Of a stretch of DNA of 29,776 nucleotides, positions 15,144 through 21,963 are shown piece after piece. This DNA comes from a virus. The position numbers and the translations under genes were made by a program. A model generated the notes under the pieces. That model was not told the origin of the DNA. It did no database searches and saw only the letters and a list, made by a program, of their open reading frames with translations. Numbering within the stretch: position 1 is the stretch's first letter; every line of letters starts with the position of its first letter. The DNA lies in the IMG/VR virus record IMGVR_UViG_3300005347_000065, positions 1-29,776 of that record; one strand, 5' to 3'.

Positions 15144-16664
15144 CTGGACTCCCGGTGCCTTGGCGAAGTAGCCGATGCCGCCGAGCTGGAGGCCACCGGA
15201 CGTGCCGACCCGTGCCGTGCTCGCCAGCGTGCCCTCTCCGGACAGGGCCAGAGCGCCCGTGAGGGCTCCGGCGGGCTGGCCGAACAGGGACAGCGCGCCG
15301 ATCCCGGACAGGCCGAGCGCTCCGGCCACCGCCAGCGTCCCGGCTCCGGACAATGCGCCGGAGCCGGACAGGGACACAGACCCGGCGAAGCCACCGGGGG
15401 CACCGGAGAGGGATAGCGTGCCGGCGCCGGATAGGGCCCGGGCGCCGGACGTGGCGGGGACGCCGACGGAACCCAGCGAACCGGCCCCACCAAGCGCCAG
15501 CGTGCCGGAAACGGACGGCGTCCCCGTGCTGGTGAGCGTACCGGCCCCGGACAGGTTGATCGAGCCGCCGCCGTCCGAGGAACCGGTGCCGGACAGGGCC
15601 AGCGTGCCGGTTCCGGACAGGGCCCGGGTGCCGGAGGTGACGGGGGTGCCGGAGGGGGTCAGCGTGCCCGATCCCGCCGTACTCAGGGTGCCGGTCGCTG
15701 TCGGCACCCCCGTCCTGCCCAGCGTGCCGGTTCCGGAGATGGTGAGTCCCCCGCTGACGGCGGGCGTCCCGGCCCCGGTCAGCGTCCCGGCTCCGCTGGT
15801 GCTCAGTGTCCCGGCCGCGCCTGGGCGGCCGGTGGCGGCCAGCGTGCCGGCGCCGGACAGGGCTAGTGCCCCGCCCGCGCTCGGCGATCCGGCGGCCGCG
15901 AGAGTTCCGGCGCCGGCCAGCGCGGCCGACCCGGACGTGGTGATGGTGCTGGAGTAGGTGAGCGTGCCGCCGCCGGACAGCGTGACCGTGCCGGAGAATC
16001 CGGTCGGCCCCGGGCTGGCCCCGCCGGGGTTGAAGCGCGGATCGTCGAAGTCGTAGGACTGGATGTTGCTGGAGCCGAGGTTGCCGAACCGCATCCGGTC
16101 CGAGGTCAGTCCACCCACGGTGGTGATCGAGCCGGAAATGGTGTCGAGCGGCGTCTGGGAATCGCCCAGGTAGACCCGACCCGTCCAGGTCCCGGTGGAG
16201 CCGAGGCCGGTGGCGTCCAGCTCCAGCCGGTAGTAGTTGGAGCCGTTCAGGGTGAGCGCGACCGAGCCGGTGAGCTGGAGGGAAGCCTGGTTGTAGATCT
16301 TGATGACGTCGCCGGTACCGATCTGCAACCGGCCCATGACGGCGTCGGTGGTGGAGCGAATCTGCATCCCCAGCACCGAGGCGTCGTTGGCGATCGACCC
16401 GGTGGGCCGGACGTACAACGTGCCGCCAACCGAGGTGTCGCCGGAGCCCTCCCGGAGCTCGGCGAGCGTCTGGCTGGCGTTACCAGCCGTCTTGGTGACC
16501 CGGAAGCCGTAGATGCCGTGGAACGCGGCAGCGGTGTCATAGGTCAGGGAAGCCGAGGAGCCCTGGGCCACGACGGCGAACGCATCGCCGGACCCGCCGC
16601 CGGAGTTGCCGGTGGTGACTGTTACGCCGGATGCCGATGCCCCCTCGGCGGTGTTGGTCTTCAC
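14700..16664 (-). CDS. Lectin-fold + tandem-repeat protein fused to a tail-terminator-like domain
   Basis: A 654-residue ORF with three parts. Residues ~20-215 look like a concanavalin/LamG-type jelly roll (AFHGIYGFRVTKTAG, TLYVRPTGS, YYRLELDATG, ending YDFDDPRF). Residues ~223-500 are about 14 degenerate 20-residue repeats of the form LSGxGTLxxxGxPxxxG, rich in Gly, Ser, Thr and Ala. Residues ~508-654 resemble a siphovirus tail terminator (VAVAWLKSAVP, GNRVATELP, FTTVATTGGTP, VNEPVMSIDSWG, PPWNLAAQPAEAIKAAA), which caps the tube and joins the head. The gene sits where the terminator normally is. It starts at GTG 16664 in the preceding stop (GTGA). The repeats may form a β-rich stalk or sugar-bearing surface. 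Confidence 0.78.
   Translation of the reverse strand: MKTNTAEGASASGVTVTTGNSGGGSGDAFAVVAQGSSASLTYDTAAAFHGIYGFRVTKTAGNASQTLAELREGSGDTSVGGTLYVRPTGSIANDASVLGMQIRSTTDAVMGRLQIGTGDVIKIYNQASLQLTGSVALTLNGSNYYRLELDATGLGSTGTWTGRVYLGDSQTPLDTISGSITTVGGLTSDRMRFGNLGSSNIQSYDFDDPRFNPGGASPGPTGFSGTVTLSGGGTLTYSSTITTSGSAALAGAGTLAAAGSPSAGGALALSGAGTLAATGRPGAAGTLSTSGAGTLTGAGTPAVSGGLTISGTGTLGRTGVPTATGTLSTAGSGTLTPSGTPVTSGTRALSGTGTLALSGTGSSDGGGSINLSGAGTLTSTGTPSVSGTLALGGAGSLGSVGVPATSGARALSGAGTLSLSGAPGGFAGSVSLSGSGALSGAGTLAVAGALGLSGIGALSLFGQPAGALTGALALSGEGTLASTARVGTSGGLQLGGIGYFAKAPGVQVGFTPSNEMVAVAWLKSAVPYLGNRVATELPSDNSSWSASGFTTVATTGGTPNTEVPVNEPVMSIDSWGVTPSSGRPPWNLAAQPAEAIKAAAVDHGMIPRILTMPTGFNLVRVFCVIPLSEPRRINGDAAAYAHYQQDLEIRWVKT
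15165..15998 (-). repeat. About 14 degenerate 60-bp coding tandem repeats
   Basis: In-frame repeats within the lectin-repeat-terminator gene. Each unit is about 20 codons (a few units are 1-3 longer) with consensus LSGxGTLxxxGxPxxxG. At the DNA level the units share GCC-GGA-CAG-type runs but are diverged, so expansion is old or under recombination. No spacers or identical repeat cores are present, so it is not a CRISPR array. Confidence 0.9.
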
Positions 16665-17632
16665 CCCTGGCGCCGAACCGTGACCGCCGCGCCGTTGTCG
16701 GCGTAGACGTTGCCGACCGTGACCGTGGCACTGGCGGACACCGGCATGGTGATGGTCCAGCTCGCACCGATCCGGGCGTTGCGGCCGAACCGGTTCCCGC
16801 TGATGGTGCCGACCGAGCCCAGAGTCCGGACGGTGCCGGACGTCTTGTTCGCGATGTTGACCGGGATGGCGCCACCGTCGATCAGGTTGTTCCGGATGTC
16901 CAGGCCGCTGATCAGGCCGACGTCCGGCTTGATCATCAGCACGGCGTTGGCGTGGGTGGTGCCGTAGAAGTTCGGCGCGTACTCGGGGGCAATGTTGCCG
17001 ATCAAGGTGTTGCCCCGGATCACCGTGCCGGAGCCGGATGAGATCTGGCCGTCGTCGGAGTGGGTGCCGTCCGCCGTGTCGGCCTCCCAGTAGAGGTCAT
17101 GGACGTAGCTCTGCCACACCTCCACCCCGCTCGGCCCGTCCGGGTCGTTGGTGTCCTGCACCCGGAAGCCGTCCACCACGTGGCTGACGTCGCACCTCCG
17201 CATCGTCCAGTTCCGGCCGATGATGCCGACGCGGGAGTTGTCGGGGTTACGGGGCCGTAGGGTGCAGTCCACCAGGTCGATGCCAATCCGGCCGGCGTCG
17301 TACGCCTTCACCAGGTGCCCGGAGCCGAGCGGGCCCTGCAGCTCGCAGTTGCGGTACGTCGCCCGGCCGACGCCGACCGGCGGGGTGATCTGGCCCTGGA
17401 TGATCAGGTTCTCGTACACCCCACCGGTCGCCGGGGTGTGGTTGGCGATGGTGAAGCGAGGGATGGCCGGCCAGGCCGGGTCGTCGTAGCACCCGGTGTT
17501 ACTCGCATCGGGGTCGTAGGTCTCGGCGACCAGGGACTCCCGGTAGGCACGCTCGGTGCCGAAGCCGACCAGGACGGTGGCCGCGCCGACCCGGCCGTCC
17601 TGGTCGGTGGCGGTGAACGTGAGGCTCGGCAT
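16661..17632 (-). CDS. Right-handed beta-helix virion protein (323 aa)
   Basis: A 323-residue protein. After a short Ig-like start (LTFTATDQDGRVGAATVLV), residues ~60-300 form successive short strands with Asn/Asp/Gly turns (YENLIIQGQI, YRNCELQG, IDLVDCTLR, WTMRRCDVSHVVDGFRV, VIRGNTLIGN, LDIRNNLIDGG, TISGNRFGRN). This is the pattern of parallel β-helix (pectate-lyase-like) folds found in tailspikes and polysaccharide-binding proteins. It may bind or cut a surface polysaccharide or serve as a virion decoration; catalytic residues cannot be assigned. ATG 17632 is 2 nt from the upstream stop. Its position between neck genes rather than in the tail-tip cluster is unusual. Confidence 0.75.
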   Translation of the reverse strand: MPSLTFTATDQDGRVGAATVLVGFGTERAYRESLVAETYDPDASNTGCYDDPAWPAIPRFTIANHTPATGGVYENLIIQGQITPPVGVGRATYRNCELQGPLGSGHLVKAYDAGRIGIDLVDCTLRPRNPDNSRVGIIGRNWTMRRCDVSHVVDGFRVQDTNDPDGPSGVEVWQSYVHDLYWEADTADGTHSDDGQISSGSGTVIRGNTLIGNIAPEYAPNFYGTTHANAVLMIKPDVGLISGLDIRNNLIDGGAIPVNIANKTSGTVRTLGSVGTISGNRFGRNARIGASWTITMPVSASATVTVGNVYADNGAAVTVRRQG

Positions 17633-17634
17633 GG

Positions 17635-17865
17635 TCAGACCGTGACCGTGAACGTGGCGACGGTCCCGTTGTCGCTGACCTTGGTCACGGTCTTGCCGGG
17701 CGCCGTGAGGATCGCGCTCCCGGCCGTCACCGTGACGGTGCCGGTGTTGCCGTCCTGGTCCGTGCCGGTGAACACCGTGACACGCGGGTCGTAGTCCACC
17801 GTGATGGTGGCGATCTCGCCCGGGAGGTAGGACGACTTGTTCGTGGTGACAACGGGATTCGCCAT
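17635..17865 (-). CDS. Small Ig-like β-sandwich protein (76 aa)
   Basis: A 76-residue all-β protein with an Ig-like pattern (VVTTNKSSYLPGEIATITVDY, then GTDQDGNTGTVTVTAGSAI and GTVATFTVTV). Ig-like domains decorate many siphovirus capsids and tails and may bind surface sugars. ATG 17865 has AGAGG at a longer, ~8-nt spacing. Part of the gene is a near-copy of the start of the next gene: 17749-17773 matches 17594-17618 at 23 of 25 bases, both encoding TDQDG. Probably a virion surface protein, with role inferred. Confidence 0.62.
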   Translation of the reverse strand: MANPVVTTNKSSYLPGEIATITVDYDPRVTVFTGTDQDGNTGTVTVTAGSAILTAPGKTVTKVSDNGTVATFTVTV

Positions 17866-17876
17866 GCTGGGGCCTC

Positions 17877-18218
17877 TTACGTCTGGGTGTAGGTGAGGGC
17901 CAGGACGTAAGTGCCCTGACTCGCGAACGCCTGGCTGGTGATCGAGCCGCCGTCCTGGTAGTTCCCGGTGCTGGCCGAGTGGACCCCGGCACCGATCAGC
18001 GTGGTGCCGGTCGGGATGTCGAACGTGGCCGAGGCCGTGATGACGCCGTTGGACGGCGCGCTCCAGCTCAGGGCCTTGCGGGCGTAGGCCGGGCTGCCGC
18101 CGGCCGGTTCGGTGCCCGCGCTCGCCCCGGGCGCCGTGGTGTAGACGGCGGCCCAGGTGGCCGAGGCCCCGTAGGCAGTCGCCAGGGCGTTCTTCATCGT
18201 TGCGGTCTGAATGGCCAT
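17877..18218 (-). CDS. Conserved-type phage structural protein, fibre-like (113 aa)
   Basis: A 113-residue protein. The first 30 residues (IQTATMKNALATAYGASATW, AAVYTTAPGASAG) are helical/strand and the GGSPAYARKALSWSAP segment resembles small proteins often annotated as tail-fibre-like or structural in actinophages. The remainder is β-rich (FDIPTGTTLIGAGVHSAS). ATG 18218 touches the preceding stop (TGATG). It heads the four-gene surface cassette inserted before the tail-terminator domain. Confidence 0.6.
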   Translation of the reverse strand: MAIQTATMKNALATAYGASATWAAVYTTAPGASAGTEPAGGSPAYARKALSWSAPSNGVITASATFDIPTGTTLIGAGVHSASTGNYQDGGSITSQAFASQGTYVLALTYTQT

Positions 18219-18613
18219 CAGGCTCTCCCAGGTCGGATGCGGCGCTTGGTGTAGAGGGCGGGCCTCATGAACGCTTGTTCGGGCGTGCCGGGGTGGTTGA
18301 CGACGCCCGAGGCCGCGTAGAAGCCCGTCTCCCGGTTGGCCAGAGCGTAATCGCCGTGGGCCCGGATGATGTGCGGGCGGGAGCCGTACTCGGTCGGCGC
18401 CCAGTGGTCGGTTCCGACGAACACCCGACCGGTGTCCCCGGTGTGCAACGAGTGGATGGACGATGCCAGTTCGCCGGTATCAACCGGCACCTTGCGGTTG
18501 GCGTCACGCTCAACGGCATCTGTCACATTGCCGACGCACCGGTCCGCCAGGGCGTCGATCTTGGCGAAGCCGGCCGGGTCGAGAACGACAACGGTACGCG
18601 CCATGATCATCAC
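18218..18613 (-). CDS. Head-tail connector, HK97 gp10-like
   Basis: A 131-residue neck protein of the HK97 gp10 type. The signature is an N-terminal helical region (DPAGFAKIDALADRC), then VPVDTGELASSIHS, a central EYGSRPHIIRA, and the C-terminal VNHPGTPEQAFMRPAL. It would join the head completion proteins to the tail. GTG 18613 is used with AGAAGG 6 nt upstream; ATG 18610 or 18604 are alternatives. Downstream the surface cassette lies where the tail terminator usually follows. Confidence 0.87.
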   Translation of the reverse strand: MMIMARTVVVLDPAGFAKIDALADRCVGNVTDAVERDANRKVPVDTGELASSIHSLHTGDTGRVFVGTDHWAPTEYGSRPHIIRAHGDYALANRETGFYAASGVVNHPGTPEQAFMRPALYTKRRIRPGRA

Positions 18614-18683
18614 CCGGGCCTTCTCGGCATCGGTCCTGTGTCGCCCACCGGCCCGTTCTCCAGGCCGGACGACTGGTCACACT

Positions 18684-19019
18684 CTAGCTGGTCGGCACGC
18701 GCTCAAGGTCGAGGCGGACGTCGTTCTTGGCGATCGGGTTCGACACGGTGGTGACGGCGCGCACGGCGTAGTAGGTGACACCGTCGCGGTCCAAGAGCCG
18801 GTCCCCCTGGCGCACGTCGGTCCCGTACTTGCACCGGCCGCTGTAGGTGAAGACCGATTTCTGCCGGTCGTCCGCGTGATCGGTGGTGGTCCGGGCCGTC
18901 TCCGTGATCGCCATCGGCACGCCGACCAAGACCACCGTGGCCGCGTCGGTCGGGTCGTCGAAGACGTTCACCGTGCTGCCGCGCAGCACCGACACCCGCG
19001 TGGTTGGGAGCGCTCTCAC
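18684..19019 (-). CDS. Head closure / stopper-like neck protein (111 aa)
   Basis: A 111-residue β-rich protein following the connector, in the place of head-closure (stopper) proteins, which plug the portal after packaging. It contains VSVLRGSTVNVFDDPTD, SVFTYSGRCKYGTDVRQGDRLLDRDG and TVSNPIAKNDVRLDLERV, which fits the small β-barrel of this group. GTG 19019 overlaps the preceding stop (GTGA). The longer upstream reading frame runs over the neighbouring gene and is rejected. Assignment is by position and fold impression. Confidence 0.72.
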   Translation of the reverse strand: MRALPTTRVSVLRGSTVNVFDDPTDAATVVLVGVPMAITETARTTTDHADDRQKSVFTYSGRCKYGTDVRQGDRLLDRDGVTYYAVRAVTTVSNPIAKNDVRLDLERVPTS

Positions 19020-19450
19020 AGAGCCCGCCAGGTCGATACCTCGTCCGAGGTCTCCACGCTGAAGTCGTAGGCGAACGCCCCACGCTGCACCCGGGTCCCG
19101 GGCACCAGGGTGGTCCGGGAGCCCTTCCAGGTGAGGTTTTTCAGCGACCGGGCCGCCAGCGGGGCCAGCACCTTGGCCCACTCGGCCGTACTGGTCACCG
19201 AGAGGCCGTCCGAGGTGAGTGAGTCGTACTGGGCCGTGCCGGTGACGTCGGCCTGGGAGGTGATCCACGCGGCCTGCCACTTGATGGCCGCGCCGATCCA
19301 AGACAGGTCCCGGGCCGAGATGCCAGCCGAGGCGTCCGGCGTCCGGTTCAGGTAGATCGTGATGATGCCGTCAGCTTGAGCCAGCTCGGCCGCCGTCACC
19401 GTGACGCCGGTCTGATTGGCCACGTCCGAGATGGTGATGCCCCAGCTCAC
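19016..19450 (-). CDS. Head-tail connector (adaptor, gp6/gp15-like)
   Basis: A 144-residue protein immediately after the capsid region. The helical pattern fits the adaptor family that binds the portal: SDVANQTGVTVTAAELAQAD, DLSWIGAAIKWQAAWITSQ and AEWAKVLAPLAARSLKNLTW. The N-terminal TG.TVTAAEL.QA..IITIYLNR is a common start of such proteins. The GTG start at 19450 has AAAGGA about 8 nt upstream. A hairpin separates it from the gene before it. Confidence 0.74.
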   Translation of the reverse strand: MSWGITISDVANQTGVTVTAAELAQADGIITIYLNRTPDASAGISARDLSWIGAAIKWQAAWITSQADVTGTAQYDSLTSDGLSVTSTAEWAKVLAPLAARSLKNLTWKGSRTTLVPGTRVQRGAFAYDFSVETSDEVSTWRAL

Positions 19451-19478
19451 GGCGCCGTCCTTTCACGTGCGGTAGGGG

Positions 19479-19520
19479 CCGGCCGGTGGGAACGAGGAGG
19501 CCCACTCTCCCACCGGCCGG
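19479..19520. terminator. Hairpin between capsid-side gene and neck genes
   Basis: A 13-bp perfect stem (19479-19491 with 19508-19520) has a 16-nt loop and lies just 3 nt past the stop of the 19524-20117 gene. It may be a partial terminator that lowers transcription into the neck and tail genes. No T tract is seen. Confidence 0.6.
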
Positions 19521-19523
19521 GGT

Positions 19524-20117
19524 CTACTTGGACGAACGGTCGTCGTCCCGGCTGACGGGCTGGCTGTTCTCCAGGTCCTCCCGGGTGACCCGGTGGCCGC
19601 CGTCCGAGCCCTCACCGGGCTCGACCAGGCTGGTGCCGCCGAGGTCGTTCAGTGCCGCGCTCGGCGTGTAGGCCAGGGCGGCCTCCTCCGGGCGCTCGGA
19701 CGACGCCGGGACGCACTCCACCGAGTAGGTCAGGTCGCAGGACCCGGCCAGCTCGTCCGGCTCCGAGGCGCCGTCGAACGTGGCCTCGGCCCGGGGGTGA
19801 AGGCCGACGTTCATGGCCTCCTGGAGGACGGCCAGCTTGTTGGCCTCGTGCATCGAGTCGTACTCGGGTGCGTTCCAGTCCGAGGTGGCGCTGGACTGGT
19901 CCCGGGTGGACACCCGGGCGGCCTGGACGTGGAACACCCGGTGGAACCGGCCGTCCGCCGGCCACGGGTCGCGGCCTTCCAGGTCGGGGGTACGCCGCTG
20001 GACGATCTGGTGGTCGGTCAGCGGTCCTTCGCCCTTCTCCCGGACGGTGCCGGACCGGACGATCTTCTCCTCGGCCGGGGCCTGCTCGACCGGCTTGCTC
20101 TGCTCGTTCTTCGCCAT
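19524..20117 (-). CDS. Hypothetical protein downstream of the major capsid protein (197 aa)
   Basis: A 197-residue hydrophilic protein. The N-terminal ~45 residues are charged and likely disordered (MAKNEQSKPVEQAPAEEK). The middle is β/helix (residues ~55-130, e.g. DGRFHRVFHVQAARV, HEANKLAVLQEAMNVGL). The end is acidic and Ser-rich. ATG 20117 has GAGGAG 6 nt upstream. Position after the capsid gene suggests a minor head or accessory protein. It is flanked by hairpins on both sides, so its expression may be set apart. Confidence 0.62.
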   Translation of the reverse strand: MAKNEQSKPVEQAPAEEKIVRSGTVREKGEGPLTDHQIVQRRTPDLEGRDPWPADGRFHRVFHVQAARVSTRDQSSATSDWNAPEYDSMHEANKLAVLQEAMNVGLHPRAEATFDGASEPDELAGSCDLTYSVECVPASSERPEEAALAYTPSAALNDLGGTSLVEPGEGSDGGHRVTREDLENSQPVSRDDDRSSK

Positions 20118-20151
20118 GCTGGGCTCCTCAGCCGTTGGGCACCGGACCGGT

Positions 20152-20180
20152 GGGCCCCGGGATGTCGAGTCCCGGGGCCC
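20152..20180. terminator. Terminator-like hairpin after the major capsid protein
   Basis: An 11-bp GC-rich stem (20152-20162 with 20170-20180) with a 7-nt loop, beginning 10 nt past the capsid stop. It probably limits read-through or stabilises the abundant capsid transcript. No T run follows. Confidence 0.65.
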
Positions 20181-20189
20181 GACCGAATC

Positions 20190-21167
20190 TTAGGTGCGCT
20201 CCAGGATGGCGAAGGCGTTCTCCGTGCCGATGTTGAAGCCACGGCGCATGGCCGCCTTCATCAGCGCCTCGTCCGTCAGGAAGCCGACGCCGGCCCGGGC
20301 ACGCTGGAGGGCGAACCCGGGGTTCGGGGTGGCGATCTGCGGCGAGAGGTTCGCCATGCCCTTGATCAGCAGGTCCCGGTTGCCGATGATCAGCAACGGG
20401 TTGCCGGTCGGGTTGGAGGTGTTCGTGGCCGACACCCGGGCGCCCATCGACCAGGTCACCGGGTAGCCGAACAGCACCGCCTTGGCGATTCCCTCCATCG
20501 AGGGGGTCTCGTTGAAGATCGGCCGGCCGTTGAGGTCGACCAGGCCACGGAACAGCGCCTTGAACGACGGGTGCGCGATGACGAAACCCTGCGACTCGTC
20601 GAAGAAGTTCGACTGCTCGTACTTCCCGACGAAGGTGTTCAGGGCACCGTAGGCACCGGACGCGCCGAGCGCGGCCCAGGTCGCGGCGGTCACGGCCTGG
20701 TAGTTGGTGTCGGCGGTGTAGGCGTAGTCACCGGACGCGGAGTTCGTGGTGCGCAGCGCCTTGTAGACCGACGTGTAGAGGACGGTGGTGCCGTTCTCCG
20801 CCGCCGAGGTGCCCAGGGTGGCGTTGTCGAAGAACTTGGCCATGTTCCGGGCCGCACCCTGGCGCTTGGTGGCCAGGATGTCGACCGTGGTGTCGACCAG
20901 ATCTTCCTCGGCGACGCGGAGCACGCCACCGGCCTTGCGGGCGACCAACTGAACGTAGTCGTTGACGCCGGCCGTCTCGGTGTACGCGGCACCCTTGGCC
21001 ACGGACGAGATGGCGAAGTCACCGGAGCGCGGCACCTGCTTGGTGTCGGTCGCCATCGGCTCCGGCCGGGCCAGGGCCTCGGTCGCGCTGTTCTGCATGA
21101 GGGCCTGGATGGCCACGTCACCGGTCTGGACAGCGATCCAGCCGGTACCGAACGTCTCTCTTGCCAC
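20190..21167 (-). CDS. Major capsid protein, HK97-fold
   Basis: A 325-residue protein following the scaffold, as expected for the major capsid protein. Motifs fitting the HK97 fold include an N-arm with a GSPQ-like stretch (PEPMATDTKQVPRSGDFAISSV), a VQLVARKAGGVLRVAEEDLVDT backbone helix, KTF-like FVIAHPSFKALFRGLVDLNGRPIF in the A-domain, and a C-terminal AGVGFLTDEALMKAAMRRGF. It would form the icosahedral shell. GTG 21167 has GAGGAGG about 8 nt upstream. A hairpin lies directly before its ribosome-binding site and another after its stop. Confidence 0.9.
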   Translation of the reverse strand: MARETFGTGWIAVQTGDVAIQALMQNSATEALARPEPMATDTKQVPRSGDFAISSVAKGAAYTETAGVNDYVQLVARKAGGVLRVAEEDLVDTTVDILATKRQGAARNMAKFFDNATLGTSAAENGTTVLYTSVYKALRTTNSASGDYAYTADTNYQAVTAATWAALGASGAYGALNTFVGKYEQSNFFDESQGFVIAHPSFKALFRGLVDLNGRPIFNETPSMEGIAKAVLFGYPVTWSMGARVSATNTSNPTGNPLLIIGNRDLLIKGMANLSPQIATPNPGFALQRARAGVGFLTDEALMKAAMRRGFNIGTENAFAILERT

Positions 21168-21182
21168 GGGTTGTGTCCTCCT

Positions 21183-21219
21183 CGGACGGGGGTACGGTCT
21201 GGATCGCTACCCCCGTCCG
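21183..21219. terminator. Hairpin in the capsid gene leader
   Basis: A 12-bp perfect stem (21183-21194 with 21208-21219) with a 13-nt loop, adjoining the GAGGAGG of the capsid gene. Together with the next symmetric site it fills the 124-nt scaffold-capsid spacer, the longest gap in this block. It may terminate the scaffold transcript or protect the capsid mRNA 5' end. Confidence 0.6.
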
Positions 21220-21231
21220 GGGACCCATCTG

Positions 21232-21247
21232 CCAGACGTCCGTCTGG
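21232..21247. promoter_or_regulatory. 16-nt palindromic site upstream of the capsid gene
   Basis: Two 7-bp half-sites (21232-21238 and 21241-21247) with a 2-nt centre read CCAGACG-TC-CGTCTGG. The loop would be too small for a stable hairpin, so a protein-binding site is more natural. It sits in the scaffold-capsid spacer. No regulator is known to bind it; this is a candidate only. Confidence 0.3.
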
Positions 21248-21291
21248 TTCCGGATGTAGCTAAGTCAGGGCCAGGTTACAGCAGGTGACCC

Positions 21292-21915
21292 CTACCGGTA
21301 ACCGGCCTGCCTCATCATCGCCTGCGACGTCTGCCGGGACGGGTCCTTCGGAGGGGTGTCGTTCACCGGAGCTGTGCGCACCCGGGGAGCTCGGCGTCCG
21401 CCCACAGACTGTGCGAAAAGCTGTGGATACTCCTCCTTGAGTTCCTCGATCTCGTCCTCCAGATCGAACGACCCGTCCCGGTCGGCGGTCAGGTCCGAGG
21501 TATCGATCAGCCGGGCCAGCCGGGCGGCCTGCTTGGCCGTGCCGCTGAAGCCGGCGGCGGCAATCTGGCTGGCCGCCGCGTTCTGGATGGCGATGCCCCG
21601 CCAGCGCTTGCTCTCCGAGTCGTCGTCCTCGTCCGGCTCCTCCCGGCCGCTGTCCAACTGCTTCTTGAGCTGGTCGTCGACGGTCGCGCTCGCCTTGCCC
21701 TTCGGCCCCTTGCCGGTGAGCCGGGTGATCCGGTCCTCCTGGCGACGGATCTTGCGCTGGAGCCGGTCGTAGTCCTCCTTGGACGGCGGGGTGTACTCCT
21801 GCTCGCCGTCGTCCTTCCCCTCGTCCTCGTCCTGCTCGGCGTCGCCGAGGTCTCCGAGGTCGTCCAGGTCGGCCGGGTCGATGTCCTGGCCGTCGTCGTC
21901 CGGTCCTATGCTCAC
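21292..21915 (-). CDS. Scaffolding protein
   Basis: A 207-residue protein directly before the capsid gene. The N-terminal ~40 residues are very acidic (DDDGQDIDPADLDDL). A coiled-coil helix follows (about 44-66; KEDYDRLQRKIRRQEDRITR). The middle holds GSG-type disorder, and a helical C-terminus leads to a basic tail. This fits phage scaffolds that guide procapsid assembly and are later removed. GTG 21915 has AGGAGG 6 nt upstream. No protease is seen nearby. Confidence 0.85.
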   Translation of the reverse strand: MSIGPDDDGQDIDPADLDDLGDLGDAEQDEDEGKDDGEQEYTPPSKEDYDRLQRKIRRQEDRITRLTGKGPKGKASATVDDQLKKQLDSGREEPDEDDDSESKRWRGIAIQNAAASQIAAAGFSGTAKQAARLARLIDTSDLTADRDGSFDLEDEIEELKEEYPQLFAQSVGGRRAPRVRTAPVNDTPPKDPSRQTSQAMMRQAGYR

Positions 21916-21935
21916 GATCTGCCTCCTACGTGGTG

Positions 21936-21951
21936 CGACCCGTCCGGGTCG
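21936..21951. terminator. Short hairpin between MuF-like and scaffold genes
   Basis: A 6-7-bp GC stem (CGACCC / GGGTCG) with a 2-4-nt loop in the 48-nt spacer. It may weakly separate transcripts. It is shorter than the other hairpins and could be chance. Confidence 0.3.
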
Positions 21952-21963
21952 TCATGGTCAAGA

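Noticed and set aside
15165-15998. CRISPR-like array
   Set aside because: Units are adjacent coding repeats without spacers and differ from each other; they are in-frame protein repeats.
18646-18668. 6-bp hairpin before the gp10-like gene
   Set aside because: Short stem with 9-nt loop, no associated signal; below the level of the other hairpins.
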